Shown here in pieces: positions 24,622-32,306 of a stretch of DNA of 49,596 nt. How positions within the stretch are numbered: the stretch's first letter is position 1; the number at the start of each line of letters is the position of its first letter. Source of the DNA: Polaromonas sp. UBA4122 (GTDB taxonomy: Bacteria > Pseudomonadota > Gammaproteobacteria > Burkholderiales > Burkholderiaceae_C); contig DFWY01000093.1 in assembly GCA_002381615.1 (NCBI GenBank), positions 1 to 49,596 of the forward strand, given 5' to 3'. Under the pieces are notes generated by a model. The model saw nothing but the letters and a program-made list of their open reading frames with translations. It was not told where the DNA came from and searched no databases. The translations under genes and the position numbers were made by a program.

Positions 24622-26050
24622 GGTTTAGCGCATTTCGTTATACACAAGTCCCAAAAGGCAATGATGTAAGCTATGAATTTCATAGCAAGGAAATAAATGA
24701 GCTGGGCTGCCACGGAATTTGAGAGTCTTAATCTGGGAGACCCCAGGCGCAATCGGCGCGCGATCCGGTTGATCGAGCACTTGAGCGCCAAGCCCACGGC
24801 CAGCATCCCCCAGGCCTGTGGCGACTGGGCCGACACCATGGCTGCCTACCGCTTCTTTGGCAATGAAGAGATCGAGTGGCCCGACATCCTGGCGCCACAC
24901 ATTGAAAGCTCGGTGGCGCGCATGGCGGCGCACGAAGTGGTCTTGTGCATCCAGGACACCACCGAACTCGATTTCAACGGGCAAGAGGCCACGGGCTTGG
25001 GGCCCCTGAGCTACGAGGCCCAACGCGGCATGTACGCGCACCCCACTTACGCCGTCTCCACCTCGCGCGAGCCTCTGGGCGTGCTCGATGCATGGATGTG
25101 GGCACGCAAGCTGCGAGATGCGGATGGCAGCCGCCCCGGCCTCAAAGAGAGCCTGCGCTGGATCGAAGGTTATGAGCGCCTGGCCGAGATGGCCCCGCAA
25201 CTGCCCACGACACGGCTGGTGTACCTGGCTGACCGCGAGGCCGACATCATGGCCTTGATGATGTGTGCGCGTGACTTGGGGGAACCGGTGGACTGGTTGC
25301 TGCGCTCCAAACACAACCGCACCTTGAGCGAAGCAGGCAAACTGTGGAGCCGAGTGACAGACGGCGAGTCTTTGGGAGAGATTCGCTTTACCCTAGCCTC
25401 GCGCCAGGGGCAGCGTGCGCGTGAGGTGGTGCAGCAAGTGTGGGCCCAATCGCTGCAATTGCCCGATGGTCAAGGCGGCTTTGTGCAGGCCACTTGCCTC
25501 GTCGCCAAAGAGACGGAGCCGCCAACCGGCGACAAGACCATCGAGTGGCGACTGCTGACGAATTTGCTGGTCGAAAACCTGGAGCAGGCGGCCCGCATGA
25601 TCGACTGGTATCGCTCGCGCTGGGAGATCGAGATGTTCTTTCACGTGCTCAAGAATGGCTGCCGCATTGAGGCTTTGCAGTTGGGCTGCGTTGACAGGAT
25701 CGAGCGCGCCTTGGTGCTGTACATGGTGGTGGCCTGGCGCATTGCCCGGCTGATGCGCCTGGGGCGCAGCTGCCCAGATCTGGATGCACAATTGATGTTC
25801 GAGCCAGACGAGTGGAAGGCAGCCTACATTCTGAACAAGCAGAAATTTCCCGACAAACCGCCCACACTCAACGAGGTGGTGCGCCTGGTCGCCAGGCTCG
25901 GTGGCTTTCTTGCGCGAACGGGCGATGGTGAGCCGGGGGTCAAGACCATCTGGTTGGGCATGCAGCGCATCCTTGACTTCGCCGCTGGCATCCGGTTCTC
26001 ACGCGAGCTTCAGGCTCAGGGGACTTGTGTATAACGAAATGGGTTTAGCG
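24622..26050 (+). mobile_element. Complete IS4-family (Tn5/IS50-like) insertion sequence with target duplication
   Basis: The element spans 24631-26041 (1411 bp). It is bounded by 22-bp terminal inverted repeats at 24631-24652 and 26020-26041; apart from orientation these are identical over all 22 bases, starting CATTTCGTTATACAC. Flanking direct repeats GGTTTAGCG at 24622-24630 and 26042-26050 are a perfect 9-bp target duplication, the length typical of the Tn5/IS50 group. The transposase stop codon lies inside the right repeat. Perfect ends and duplication indicate a recent, probably active insertion. Confidence 0.95.
24697..26034 (+). CDS. IS4-family transposase, Tn5-like
   Basis: 445 residues, a normal length. 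The N-terminal Tn5-type domain shows FESLNLGDPRRNRRAIRLIE and KPTASIPQACGDWADTMAAY-RFF. The DDE core has VVLCIQDTTELDF (first Asp), LVYLADREADIM (second Asp) and the YREK-type motif YRSRWEIEMFFHVLKNGCRI (Glu and Lys). All expected catalytic residues are present. The reading frame is intact, with an ATG at 24697 just inside the left repeat. It cuts and pastes its own element; the enzyme acts on the 22-bp ends. Confidence 0.95.
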   Translation: MSWAATEFESLNLGDPRRNRRAIRLIEHLSAKPTASIPQACGDWADTMAAYRFFGNEEIEWPDILAPHIESSVARMAAHEVVLCIQDTTELDFNGQEATGLGPLSYEAQRGMYAHPTYAVSTSREPLGVLDAWMWARKLRDADGSRPGLKESLRWIEGYERLAEMAPQLPTTRLVYLADREADIMALMMCARDLGEPVDWLLRSKHNRTLSEAGKLWSRVTDGESLGEIRFTLASRQGQRAREVVQQVWAQSLQLPDGQGGFVQATCLVAKETEPPTGDKTIEWRLLTNLLVENLEQAARMIDWYRSRWEIEMFFHVLKNGCRIEALQLGCVDRIERALVLYMVVAWRIARLMRLGRSCPDLDAQLMFEPDEWKAAYILNKQKFPDKPPTLNEVVRLVARLGGFLARTGDGEPGVKTIWLGMQRILDFAAGIRFSRELQAQGTCV

Positions 26051-26132
26051 CGGTAGCTGAGTTGATGCACTGGTTTATGAGCCAATAGCAGAACCGGCTG
26101 CCTGCTTCGGAAAGACCGGACTTAACTAAGAG

Positions 26133-26363
26133 TCAATCCGGCAGTGGAGTCTTTACCTGCTTGCCTGGTGAACGCACAAGTAGTTCCGGCAAGTCAATGC
26201 CAAAGTAATCACAAAGCTGGTCGAGCACTTCCAACTCGACGCGTTCCGCCGTCTCGTAGTACAGCCGAGTCAAAGTGCCGCGGTTGATGCCTGTGTCCCG
26301 CGCGACGTCACTGATTTTGAGCTTCCGCTCCCCTAAAAGTCGTGCGAAGTGGCAGCTAATCAT
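26133..26363 (-). CDS. Small XRE/Cro-type transcriptional regulator
   Basis: 76 residues. The HTH is FARLLGERKLKISDVARDTG and INRGTLTRLYYET, then LEVLDQLCDYFGIDLPELLV, a one-domain Cro/CI-like repressor of the YozG/YonR type. It is divergent from the long operon starting at 26515, and the intervening 150 bp contain a near-consensus promoter and an inverted repeat. It is the obvious candidate repressor of that operon and of itself. The ATG at 26363 has no strong ribosome site, so translation is probably weak. Confidence 0.8.
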   Translation of the reverse strand: MISCHFARLLGERKLKISDVARDTGINRGTLTRLYYETAERVELEVLDQLCDYFGIDLPELLVRSPGKQVKTPLPD

Positions 26364-26406
26364 GGCGCGAATTTGAGAAAATTAATCTTCTACAGGTTAA
26401 ATTGAC

Positions 26407-26434
26407 TTGACAATGCATAACTATGCCGTATAAT
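26407..26434 (+). promoter_or_regulatory. Consensus sigma-70 promoter of the phosphoesterase/HAD operon
   Basis: TTGACA at 26407-26412 and TATAAT at 26429-26434, spacing 16 bp, both perfect matches. Transcription would start near 26441 and run into the HD-domain gene at 26515. This is the strongest promoter sequence in the window. Confidence 0.85.
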
Positions 26435-26443
26435 GATCTGCAA

Positions 26444-26480
26444 GAGATCAAATTTTCTATTTTCAAATGAAGTTGATCTC
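26444..26480. promoter_or_regulatory. Inverted repeat in the operon leader, candidate operator
   Basis: GAGATCAA at 26444-26451 and TTGATCTC at 26473-26480 are perfect 8-bp arms separated by 21 AT-rich bases, just downstream of the predicted transcription start and 35 bases before the first gene. This could be an operator for the divergent XRE protein or an mRNA stem. Confidence 0.5.
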
Positions 26481-26514
26481 CTAGTGTACCAACTTATGAA
26501 CAGGAGAAGCAGTC

Positions 26515-27459
26515 ATGAAAACCGCAATGTCTGTGGCACAGCCGCAGACCGACCTCACCACCCGTACGCTTTCGAAACAGAATGTGCACTCAGAAGCCTA
26601 CATCATTGACCCCATCGCTTTATTTCGCGGAAGGTCTGTCATCACCGTTCTTGGCCGCATCGAAGACTGGAAACTGGAGTGGGCGGGCCGAATCCGCTGT
26701 ACCTTGTGCCTCTCAATTGGTGACTTGCCCTTGACTGCAAACCGCGACACCTTGCCGTTGGAGATTCAAAATGGCAGCTGGGTGAGGGCGAGGGTGTTGC
26801 TGCTTCGGGGTTCTTCTGGATCTCCTACGCGTTTGCTCAGCGTCACCGTCGTGCAGCCCGAGGAGGTCGCGCCCACGTCGTGGACCCCTACAGTGCCGTT
26901 CCACCGCCACGCCCACATGCGCCGACTTCGGCTGCTGCTCTCGAAACTCGAACCCGGCCTACAAGCCATCTTCATTGCTGTGATGACTGACGCCAGGGTG
27001 GAACGCGGATTCCTCAACCGCATTTCAGCAACTGACCACCACACCTACCCGGGCGGGCTGTTTGATCACAGCGTCGAAGCCGCCGAGCTGGTTCACCGGC
27101 AGCAACACCTCGGCGGCAGGGAATGCGGCATCGCCGCGTTCACATGCCTGCTGTTCGACCTGGGCAAAGTCTCTGACGAACAATTTCGCCTCGATTGGCA
27201 TCGTTGCAGCTCGAGATTGCAGCCACACCCAAATACCGCGCGCCACTTGGGGCGAGCCCTGGACAGCGTCGAGCGCTTAGAGCCTGACCTGGTCGAGTCC
27301 GTGCGCATGTTGCTTGCCAAGTGTGACTGGACGGAGTGGCTTTCTCCGCCCGGCGCCACGCCGACGCTGAAACAGTGCGTTCATCAGGCAATGCAGGAGT
27401 CCTGGCAATTCGACAAACCCAGCAAAGACCATCCATCAAAAACCGGAGCACAAAAATGA
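26515..27459 (+). CDS. OB-fold plus HD-like domain protein (YhaM/TraI_2-like)
   Basis: 314 residues; AGGAGA precedes the ATG. Residues about 35-120 look like an OB-type beta domain (SVITVLGRIEDWKLEWAGRI and similar). The C-terminal part carries the HD-superfamily pattern FLNRISATDHHTYPGGLFDH, then SVEAAELV and LLFDLGKVSDEQF. This resembles YhaM 3'-5' exonucleases and the TraI_2 domain of MOBH proteins (HH-x-YPGGL-x-EH...HDLGK). Here the usual HD doublet is FD, so one metal ligand is missing. It is the first gene of the long operon, with an ATGA overlap with the next. It may be a degenerate nuclease or a nucleic-acid-binding protein. Confidence 0.65.
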   Translation: MKTAMSVAQPQTDLTTRTLSKQNVHSEAYIIDPIALFRGRSVITVLGRIEDWKLEWAGRIRCTLCLSIGDLPLTANRDTLPLEIQNGSWVRARVLLLRGSSGSPTRLLSVTVVQPEEVAPTSWTPTVPFHRHAHMRRLRLLLSKLEPGLQAIFIAVMTDARVERGFLNRISATDHHTYPGGLFDHSVEAAELVHRQQHLGGRECGIAAFTCLLFDLGKVSDEQFRLDWHRCSSRLQPHPNTARHLGRALDSVERLEPDLVESVRMLLAKCDWTEWLSPPGATPTLKQCVHQAMQESWQFDKPSKDHPSKTGAQK

Positions 27460-28031
27460 GTAGCGACAAAATGAATTTCGATTTCAACTTGGATTTGGCA
27501 GATGCTCCGTTGGGCGCATCAGTGTTTGATGCCACAGACACTGCGCACCCGGCAAGTCTCCCCGCAGCCCAAACCAAGGCAGGGCGTCGCAGGCGCGCCA
27601 ATCCACCTTTCAGCCTTGAGTGGGCGGCAGGTTTTGCGGATGGCGAAGGGTGCATTTGCATTGTCAAGCAAAGGTATGACGACCCGAAGCGCAAGCTGAC
27701 ATACCGGCTGTCATTCTCCATTTCACAAAACGACCGCCAAGTGCTCGAGCACTTCTATGAAGGCCTGGGCATCCGGGGTGGCATCTTTGACGTCGGCCGG
27801 ATTGTGCAACATAACCGGCAGGTCTACACGCTGAACTACACGGGCGTCAACGCATTAAAGGCGATTGCCATGCTGCAACCCCACCTCATCCGCAAGCGGC
27901 TTGAAGCTCAAACGGCAGTTGACTACTGGCAGCAAGGGCAGGGTGGCAAGCGCCCCGGCCGTCTGGGCTGGCCATCAGCCGTCATAGCGATCCGTGAACG
28001 CTTCTACAAGAAGATGAAATCACTTAAATAA
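27456..28031 (+). CDS. LAGLIDADG-family homing-endonuclease-like protein
   Basis: 191 residues from the ATG at 27456, which overlaps the previous stop (ATGA) and has GGAG upstream. Residues 1-47 are a polar leader. A single dodecapeptide motif LEWAAGFADGEGCICIVKQ (about residue 52) is the LAGLIDADG helix with the metal-binding Asp/Glu position. YRLSFSISQNDRQVLEHFYE and VYTLNYTGVNALKAIAMLQP follow as the alpha/beta saddle. One motif implies action as a homodimer. There is no intron or intein around it; it is a free-standing ORF embedded in an operon, so it may have been recruited for another DNA-cleavage task. The C-terminus is basic (RERFYKKMKSLK). Confidence 0.8.
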   Translation: MSSDKMNFDFNLDLADAPLGASVFDATDTAHPASLPAAQTKAGRRRRANPPFSLEWAAGFADGEGCICIVKQRYDDPKRKLTYRLSFSISQNDRQVLEHFYEGLGIRGGIFDVGRIVQHNRQVYTLNYTGVNALKAIAMLQPHLIRKRLEAQTAVDYWQQGQGGKRPGRLGWPSAVIAIRERFYKKMKSLK

Positions 28032-28139
28032 GACGCTTGCAGTGGTGACGCTGGTGTAGCGAATATTCGAAACACCAGTAAGCGCACACATACACGCCAT
28101 ACCCTGTAAACATTGATAATAATGACGGAAAATGAATTT

Positions 28140-28700
28140 ATGATTGTCTTTCTGGACTGCGAATTCACGGACCTCCTGCACCCGGAGCTGCTCTCCCTGG
28201 GCCTCGTAACGCTGGACGGGCGCGAGCACTATTGCGAACTCGACCTGGCCACCGAAATCGGCAAAGCCCGCGTCAAAGCGTCATCAGATTTTGTCCGTCA
28301 TGGCGGCGTGCTCGATTTTCGGGGACTCGTTCCAGACTCCACCGTCACCGAATTGGAGATTGGGCGCCGGACTGGGGAGTGGATTCTCGGACTCGCAAGA
28401 GAGTCCGGGACTCGGATTGAGATCGCATTCGACTACATCGTGGATTACGAACTCCTGGAATACGCAATTCGGGACTCAATTCCGGACTCGGGACTCTGGG
28501 AACGAGTCCGGGAAGTTGTGAGTCCGGTGAATGTCAATGTCCTGACAGGCACCATTGACGGAGAAATTGCGGCCGAGGAATGCTTTCGAGGACTCGGAAA
28601 ACGGGGCCTGCACCGGCACCACGCCCTTGCCGACGCCCTGGCGCTGCGGGCAGCGTACATCGCTGTAAAAAATAAAGCACTGCTTCACAAGTCACCATGA
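28140..28700 (+). CDS. DEDD-type 3'-5' exonuclease (Rv2179c-like)
   Basis: 186 residues from the ATG at 28140, or 192 from 28122; the family normally begins directly with the strand MIVFLDCEFTDLLHPELLSL, so 28140 is chosen. D and E of LDCEF are the first catalytic pair; GLHRHHALADALALRAAY is the terminal H-x4-D motif of DEDDh exonucleases. Relatives act as 3'-5' exoribonucleases on structured or tRNA-like substrates. About 108 bp separate it from the LAGLIDADG gene; its stop overlaps the next start (ATGA). The gene is unusual in holding ten copies of GGACTC/GAGTCC within about 275 bp, giving several perfect inverted repeats. Confidence 0.8.
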   Translation: MIVFLDCEFTDLLHPELLSLGLVTLDGREHYCELDLATEIGKARVKASSDFVRHGGVLDFRGLVPDSTVTELEIGRRTGEWILGLARESGTRIEIAFDYIVDYELLEYAIRDSIPDSGLWERVREVVSPVNVNVLTGTIDGEIAAEECFRGLGKRGLHRHHALADALALRAAYIAVKNKALLHKSP

Positions 28701-29098
28701 AAAACTCTGATTTCAGCAAACTGACCGCGTCCGCCCAAATGATCCTGGACGCCAGCGTTTGGAGCGTCCCTGCCCCCGACGACCAGCCGGAAATCGTTCT
28801 GAGAAGATGGAACGTAATGCAGTTGCCAAATGGCGATCGCCATTTTGTCGGGTGGAACGCCGGGGATCGAGAAGGCCGCGCCAGCACCAAGATCATCACG
28901 TTTGATCCGACGACGCGCCGCGGGATAACCGTGAGCGGTCGCTTGTATGAGTTGGAGGGTCCAAGCGGTCGAGATGGTGACGGCATGCACACCTGGGCCA
29001 GATGGATGAAGGTCAACGACGCCACAGAATTCATCGACGTTTCTTCTGAATACCAGGACCTCATCAACAAAGCGAATTTAAGCAAGGACGGATTTTGA
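28697..29098 (+). CDS. Hypothetical protein in the exonuclease/phosphoesterase operon
   Basis: 133 residues, coupled at both ends by 4-base overlaps. It reads as a compact beta-rich domain: EIVLRRWNVMQLPNGDRHFV, GWNAGDREGRASTKIITFD and TTRRGITVSGRLYELEGPSG. No catalytic motif or family is recognised. Position between an exonuclease and a phosphoesterase suggests a partner protein, but this is only context. Confidence 0.6.
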   Translation: MKNSDFSKLTASAQMILDASVWSVPAPDDQPEIVLRRWNVMQLPNGDRHFVGWNAGDREGRASTKIITFDPTTRRGITVSGRLYELEGPSGRDGDGMHTWARWMKVNDATEFIDVSSEYQDLINKANLSKDGF

Positions 29099-29865
29099 GC
29101 GGTCCAATTCTTTTTTGCGGCGATCCGCACGGACACTTCCGCCACATCATCAAGTCCGCCACTGAGTTGCACGCATCCGCAGTGATCTTGCTTGGCGATT
29201 TGGAACCACTTCGCCCTTTGGACGTCGAGCTTTCAGCCATTAACACGAAGCTTTGGTTCATCCATGGCAACCATGATTCGGACTCGGATCAGAACTGGAA
29301 TCATGTTTGGGGCAGCAAACTGGCCGACCGCAATATCGACGGTCGCGTTGTTGAATTGCCAAATGGGCTCAGGCTTGGCGGCCTCGGAGGTGTTTTTCGT
29401 GGCGCTGTTTGGAACCCGAATCTTGAGACGCCACCAAATTTCCGTAATCGCAAAGAGCACTTCAAGTCGACACCGAGGCAGGACCGGTGGCACGATAGTG
29501 TTCACCGCAAGCATTGGTCAACCATTTATCCAAATGAGCTGGATCACCTAGCGGATATGCGCTGCGACATCCTCATCACGCACGAGGCGCCTGGATATCA
29601 CAACAATGGGTTCGAAATTCTTGACGATTTAGCAAGGAATATGGGCGCTCGGGTCACTGTGCACGGCCATCATCACGATCGCCTGGATAGCTCGGAACGC
29701 TGGGCCCAGCAAGGCTTCAAAAGTTTTGGTGTCGGCCTGCGCGGTATCACGGCGATCGACGCAGAAGGCAATAGCACTGTAATTATTCCAGGCGAACTCG
29801 ATGTACAGCGTGGGTTTCGGCAAAAGTACATTGACGTCATTAAAGATGTGGACGTGGAGCCATGA
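29095..29865 (+). CDS. Calcineurin-like metallophosphoesterase
   Basis: 256 residues from a TTG at 29095 with AAGGAC upstream; it overlaps the previous stop. All metallophosphoesterase motifs are present: GDPHGH (D10, H12), LLGDLEPL, FIHGNHDSD, LITHEAPGYH and VTVHGHHHD. This makes an active two-metal hydrolase likely; phosphodiesters, nucleotides or phosphoproteins are all possible substrates. It is one of three such enzymes in this operon and the least like the other two. It ends in an ATGA overlap with the short HAD-like ORF. Confidence 0.88.
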   Translation: MSGPILFCGDPHGHFRHIIKSATELHASAVILLGDLEPLRPLDVELSAINTKLWFIHGNHDSDSDQNWNHVWGSKLADRNIDGRVVELPNGLRLGGLGGVFRGAVWNPNLETPPNFRNRKEHFKSTPRQDRWHDSVHRKHWSTIYPNELDHLADMRCDILITHEAPGYHNNGFEILDDLARNMGARVTVHGHHHDRLDSSERWAQQGFKSFGVGLRGITAIDAEGNSTVIIPGELDVQRGFRQKYIDVIKDVDVEP

Positions 29866-30101
29866 AAATTGCCGCACCAAGAGGCATGCAGGTCTGGTCC
29901 GATGTCGTACGCCGGCAGCCGAGGGACTGGATTGCCGTTGACGACGATTTTTTGCACTGGCCAGCGTGGTGCCGAGACAAATACGTACGCACCCATGAGC
30001 ATGAAGGCATAAGTGACCCAGCCGTCGAGTCCGAGTTAAGACAGAGATTGGCACTGATGTGCTCAGCGCCGGCGCCAGAAGTCAAAGGATTGGGATCATG
30101 A
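29862..30101 (+). CDS. Short ORF matching only the C-terminal part of a HAD-type protein
   Basis: 79 residues, with ATGA overlaps at both ends. VWSDVVRRQPRDWIAVDDDF then LHWPAWCRDKYVRTHEHEGI resembles the acidic motif IV region (DDD) and tail of the HAD-like proteins found further along this operon. The nucleophile motif DxDGV and the SSWR motif are absent, so on its own it should not be a phosphatase. It could be a remnant kept for translational coupling or a stand-alone subunit. Confidence 0.5.
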   Translation: MKIAAPRGMQVWSDVVRRQPRDWIAVDDDFLHWPAWCRDKYVRTHEHEGISDPAVESELRQRLALMCSAPAPEVKGLGS

Positions 30102-30907
30102 GAATCCAACTTGCTTCTGATCTTCATCTTGATTTATTGAAACCCGACTGGCCAGGCGAGCGCTTGATCGGGCCAGTGCCCGGAGCAGACGTACTTGTTC
30201 TCGCAGGCGACATCGCAAACGGCGCCGAAGTATTCAGGTTGTTTGCTGCCTGGCCTACGCCCACGCGGGTCCCAATCGTTTTTGTAGCAGGAAACCATGA
30301 GTTATACGGGCATTCCATCGAACCCATGCTCGAAAAGATGCGCGAGGGAGCCGAGATGAACAACATCCATTTTCTGGAAAATGAAAGTGTCGAAATCGGA
30401 GGGGTGCGATTCCTGGGTACCACCCTCTGGACGGACTACCGGTTGGCGCGAGACCGCACGCAGCTCCACCAAATGGAGCATGCACAGCGAGGACTCAGTG
30501 ACCATTACCAAATCCGTACCGGCAGAAATATTAAGTTCACGGCGCAGGATGCTTTGAACAGGCACGAGGTTGCCCGAGCCTGGCTGAAAGAAGAGCTGGC
30601 CAAGCCGTTTGACGGCAAGACTGTTGTGGTGACTCACCATGGTCCACACCCTTTGTCAGTGCACCCTCGCTATGTCGGCGACCCCCTGAATGCAGCGTTC
30701 GTTAGCGACCTTTCAGCGCTGATGCCCAGTGTCGATCTGTGGCTGCACGGGCACACCCATGCTGGATCCGACTACCAGGTCGGCCGGTGCCGTGTCGTGG
30801 CAAATCCGGCCGGATACGTCAGAAATCGTGAGTTCGCGCACCGCGATGATTTCGTGTTCGAGAACGAAACCTTTGACCGGAACTTGATCGTGGAGTTGCC
30901 AATATGA
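30098..30907 (+). CDS. Metallophosphoesterase, second copy
   Basis: 269 residues; the ATG at 30098 overlaps the previous stop. Motifs: MRIQLASDLHLDL, VLVLAGDIANGAEV, VFVAGNHELYGHS, VVTHHGPHP and LWLHGHTHAGSDY. It is clearly related to the third copy (35292), sharing HFLEN, FLGTTLWTD, MEHAQ and a long middle segment absent from the first copy. The family includes Ser/Thr phosphatases, 2',3'-cyclic phosphodiesterases and nucleotide pyrophosphatases; the substrate is not predictable. It ends in an ATGA overlap with the next gene. Confidence 0.88.
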   Translation: MRIQLASDLHLDLLKPDWPGERLIGPVPGADVLVLAGDIANGAEVFRLFAAWPTPTRVPIVFVAGNHELYGHSIEPMLEKMREGAEMNNIHFLENESVEIGGVRFLGTTLWTDYRLARDRTQLHQMEHAQRGLSDHYQIRTGRNIKFTAQDALNRHEVARAWLKEELAKPFDGKTVVVTHHGPHPLSVHPRYVGDPLNAAFVSDLSALMPSVDLWLHGHTHAGSDYQVGRCRVVANPAGYVRNREFAHRDDFVFENETFDRNLIVELPI

Positions 30908-31203
30908 AATTTAAATTGGCATCTGGTGTTGGAGTTGGACACATGAATTCCAGAACCCGCAAGCGGCAAATTTACGGGAGATACCGACTGCGCGGCAAGT
31001 ACTGGTTGTCGGCGGAAGATCGCGCCTGGGAAAACATGGTGCCGATTGGTCGGGAGTTCGGTAGCAAGGATTACGAGAGACTTGAGGTCCTTGATGCTTT
31101 CACCCAAGGCCGAATCGGGGAGCAGAAAGCAATGGCTTTTCTTGGAATCGATCACCATGCGCTCACAGCGATGGTGGAGAGAGATGGCCTCAAGCCAGGC
31201 TAG
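30904..31203 (+). CDS. Small hypothetical protein with HTH-like C-terminus
   Basis: 99 residues, coupled to the phosphoesterase by ATGA. The N-terminal half is basic (MNSRTRKRQIYGRYRLRGKY). The C-terminal KDYERLEVLDAFTQGRIGEQ and KAMAFLGIDHHALTAMVERD resemble the short helical domain of UPF0175-type antitoxins, with helices pairing a small DNA-reading unit. Function unknown; a regulator or antitoxin-like role is only a suggestion. Confidence 0.5.
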   Translation: MKFKLASGVGVGHMNSRTRKRQIYGRYRLRGKYWLSAEDRAWENMVPIGREFGSKDYERLEVLDAFTQGRIGEQKAMAFLGIDHHALTAMVERDGLKPG

Positions 31204-31248
31204 GGGTATGAGAACTCAATTTTCACCCGGGAACAATGCCAGGCCGCT

Positions 31249-31845
31249 GTGTTGACCTGGCCGGATTGGCCGAACGAAAGCGACGACGAAGATTTGCCTA
31301 TTTCACCTGATGTATTGCCTCCAGCCCGGGGATTTAATGAATTGGACCACCAAATGAAGAACCAACTCCAACTGCTGCAAGAGAAATTTCCGTATATGTT
31401 CAATGGCGACCATATCGGTATTGACGTTGCGCCTGGGTGGATGCCCGGCTTTCAAAAACTCTGTGAAAAAATCGACCAACTCTTGGGCGATGATAAACGT
31501 GACTTCTATTGGCGGCAGTGTAAGGAGAAGTTTGGAAGTGCACGGTGGTATTGGAAGATGAAGGGTCGCCCGACAGAAATCAGAATCGACCTAATTTCTG
31601 AGTCTGGCGTCATTGAAACAATCGCCAAAGGCAAAAGATCGGCCGAGTCTGATCTTTCCGAAAAAATCAGAGCATTGATTCAAGAGGCCGAGGCCCACAC
31701 AGAGCATGCTTGTATCTATTGCGGAGAGCCTGGAACACTCAATAAGAAAGATGGATATTTGCTGGTGCTTTGTGAAGAACACTCGCGCCAGCGCAACGCC
31801 GGCACATTGCCGAGCATCTGGTCTGATGAGGATGAGGGCGAATGA
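31249..31845 (+). CDS. Hypothetical protein with a C-terminal zinc-knuckle-like motif
   Basis: 198 residues from a GTG at 31249, or 163 from the ATG at 31354 (MKNQLQLLQEKFPYMFNGDH); the frame is open back to the TAG at 31201, so the start is uncertain. IGIDVAPGWMPGFQKLCEKI and FYWRQCKEKFGSARWYWKMK are features I have seen in phage and plasmid proteins of unknown function. The tail has CIYCGEPGTL...LCEEHSRQR, a C-x2-C...C-x2-H metal site. It overlaps the HAD gene by ATGA. Confidence 0.6.
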   Translation: MLTWPDWPNESDDEDLPISPDVLPPARGFNELDHQMKNQLQLLQEKFPYMFNGDHIGIDVAPGWMPGFQKLCEKIDQLLGDDKRDFYWRQCKEKFGSARWYWKMKGRPTEIRIDLISESGVIETIAKGKRSAESDLSEKIRALIQEAEAHTEHACIYCGEPGTLNKKDGYLLVLCEEHSRQRNAGTLPSIWSDEDEGE

Positions 31846-32306
31846 GCGCCTGCATTATTTTTCTGGATTTCGATGGCGTAACCCATCCTGATCGGTGTTT
31901 CGATCTGAATTTCTTCTGTCGCCTGCCGCTGATTGAAGAAGTGCTGCGGGAGTTCCCCGCGGCAATGGTTGTGATCAGTTCCAGCTGGCGAGATCACTAT
32001 TCGCTCGCCAATATGAGTGATTTCTTCTCTTCTGATATCGGGCCGCGCTTGATCGACACAACGCGAAACCAAAAAATCCTTTCCAGTACCTGGTTACCGG
32101 ATCAAATAGGCCAATACGAACGGCAATTTGAGTGCGAATTGTGGATGGAAGAAAACCGCCGCTGGGATGATTGCTGGATGGCGATTGATGACCGCCCATA
32201 TTGGTTTGAGCCGGAATGCGCGAATTTGCTGGTGACGGATCCGACGACGGGTTTTCAGCCCGGCGATCAGGCGACGCTCCGTCAAATGCTGAAGGAGCGG
32301 ACATGA
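31842..32306 (+). CDS. HAD-superfamily protein (Swiss Army Knife RNA-repair-type HAD)
   Basis: 154 residues. Motif I is IIFLDFDGVTHPD (nucleophile D9, D11), motif II VVISSSWRD, motif IV CWMAIDDRPYWFE. This compact layout with SSWR is that of the HAD domain found fused in predicted RNA-repair polyproteins and as stand-alone phage/plasmid proteins; members are thought to act as 3' or 5' phosphatases on nucleic-acid ends. Coupled upstream and downstream by 4-base overlaps. Catalytic residues are intact. The RNA-repair link is family inference. Confidence 0.8.
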   Translation: MSACIIFLDFDGVTHPDRCFDLNFFCRLPLIEEVLREFPAAMVVISSSWRDHYSLANMSDFFSSDIGPRLIDTTRNQKILSSTWLPDQIGQYERQFECELWMEENRRWDDCWMAIDDRPYWFEPECANLLVTDPTTGFQPGDQATLRQMLKERT

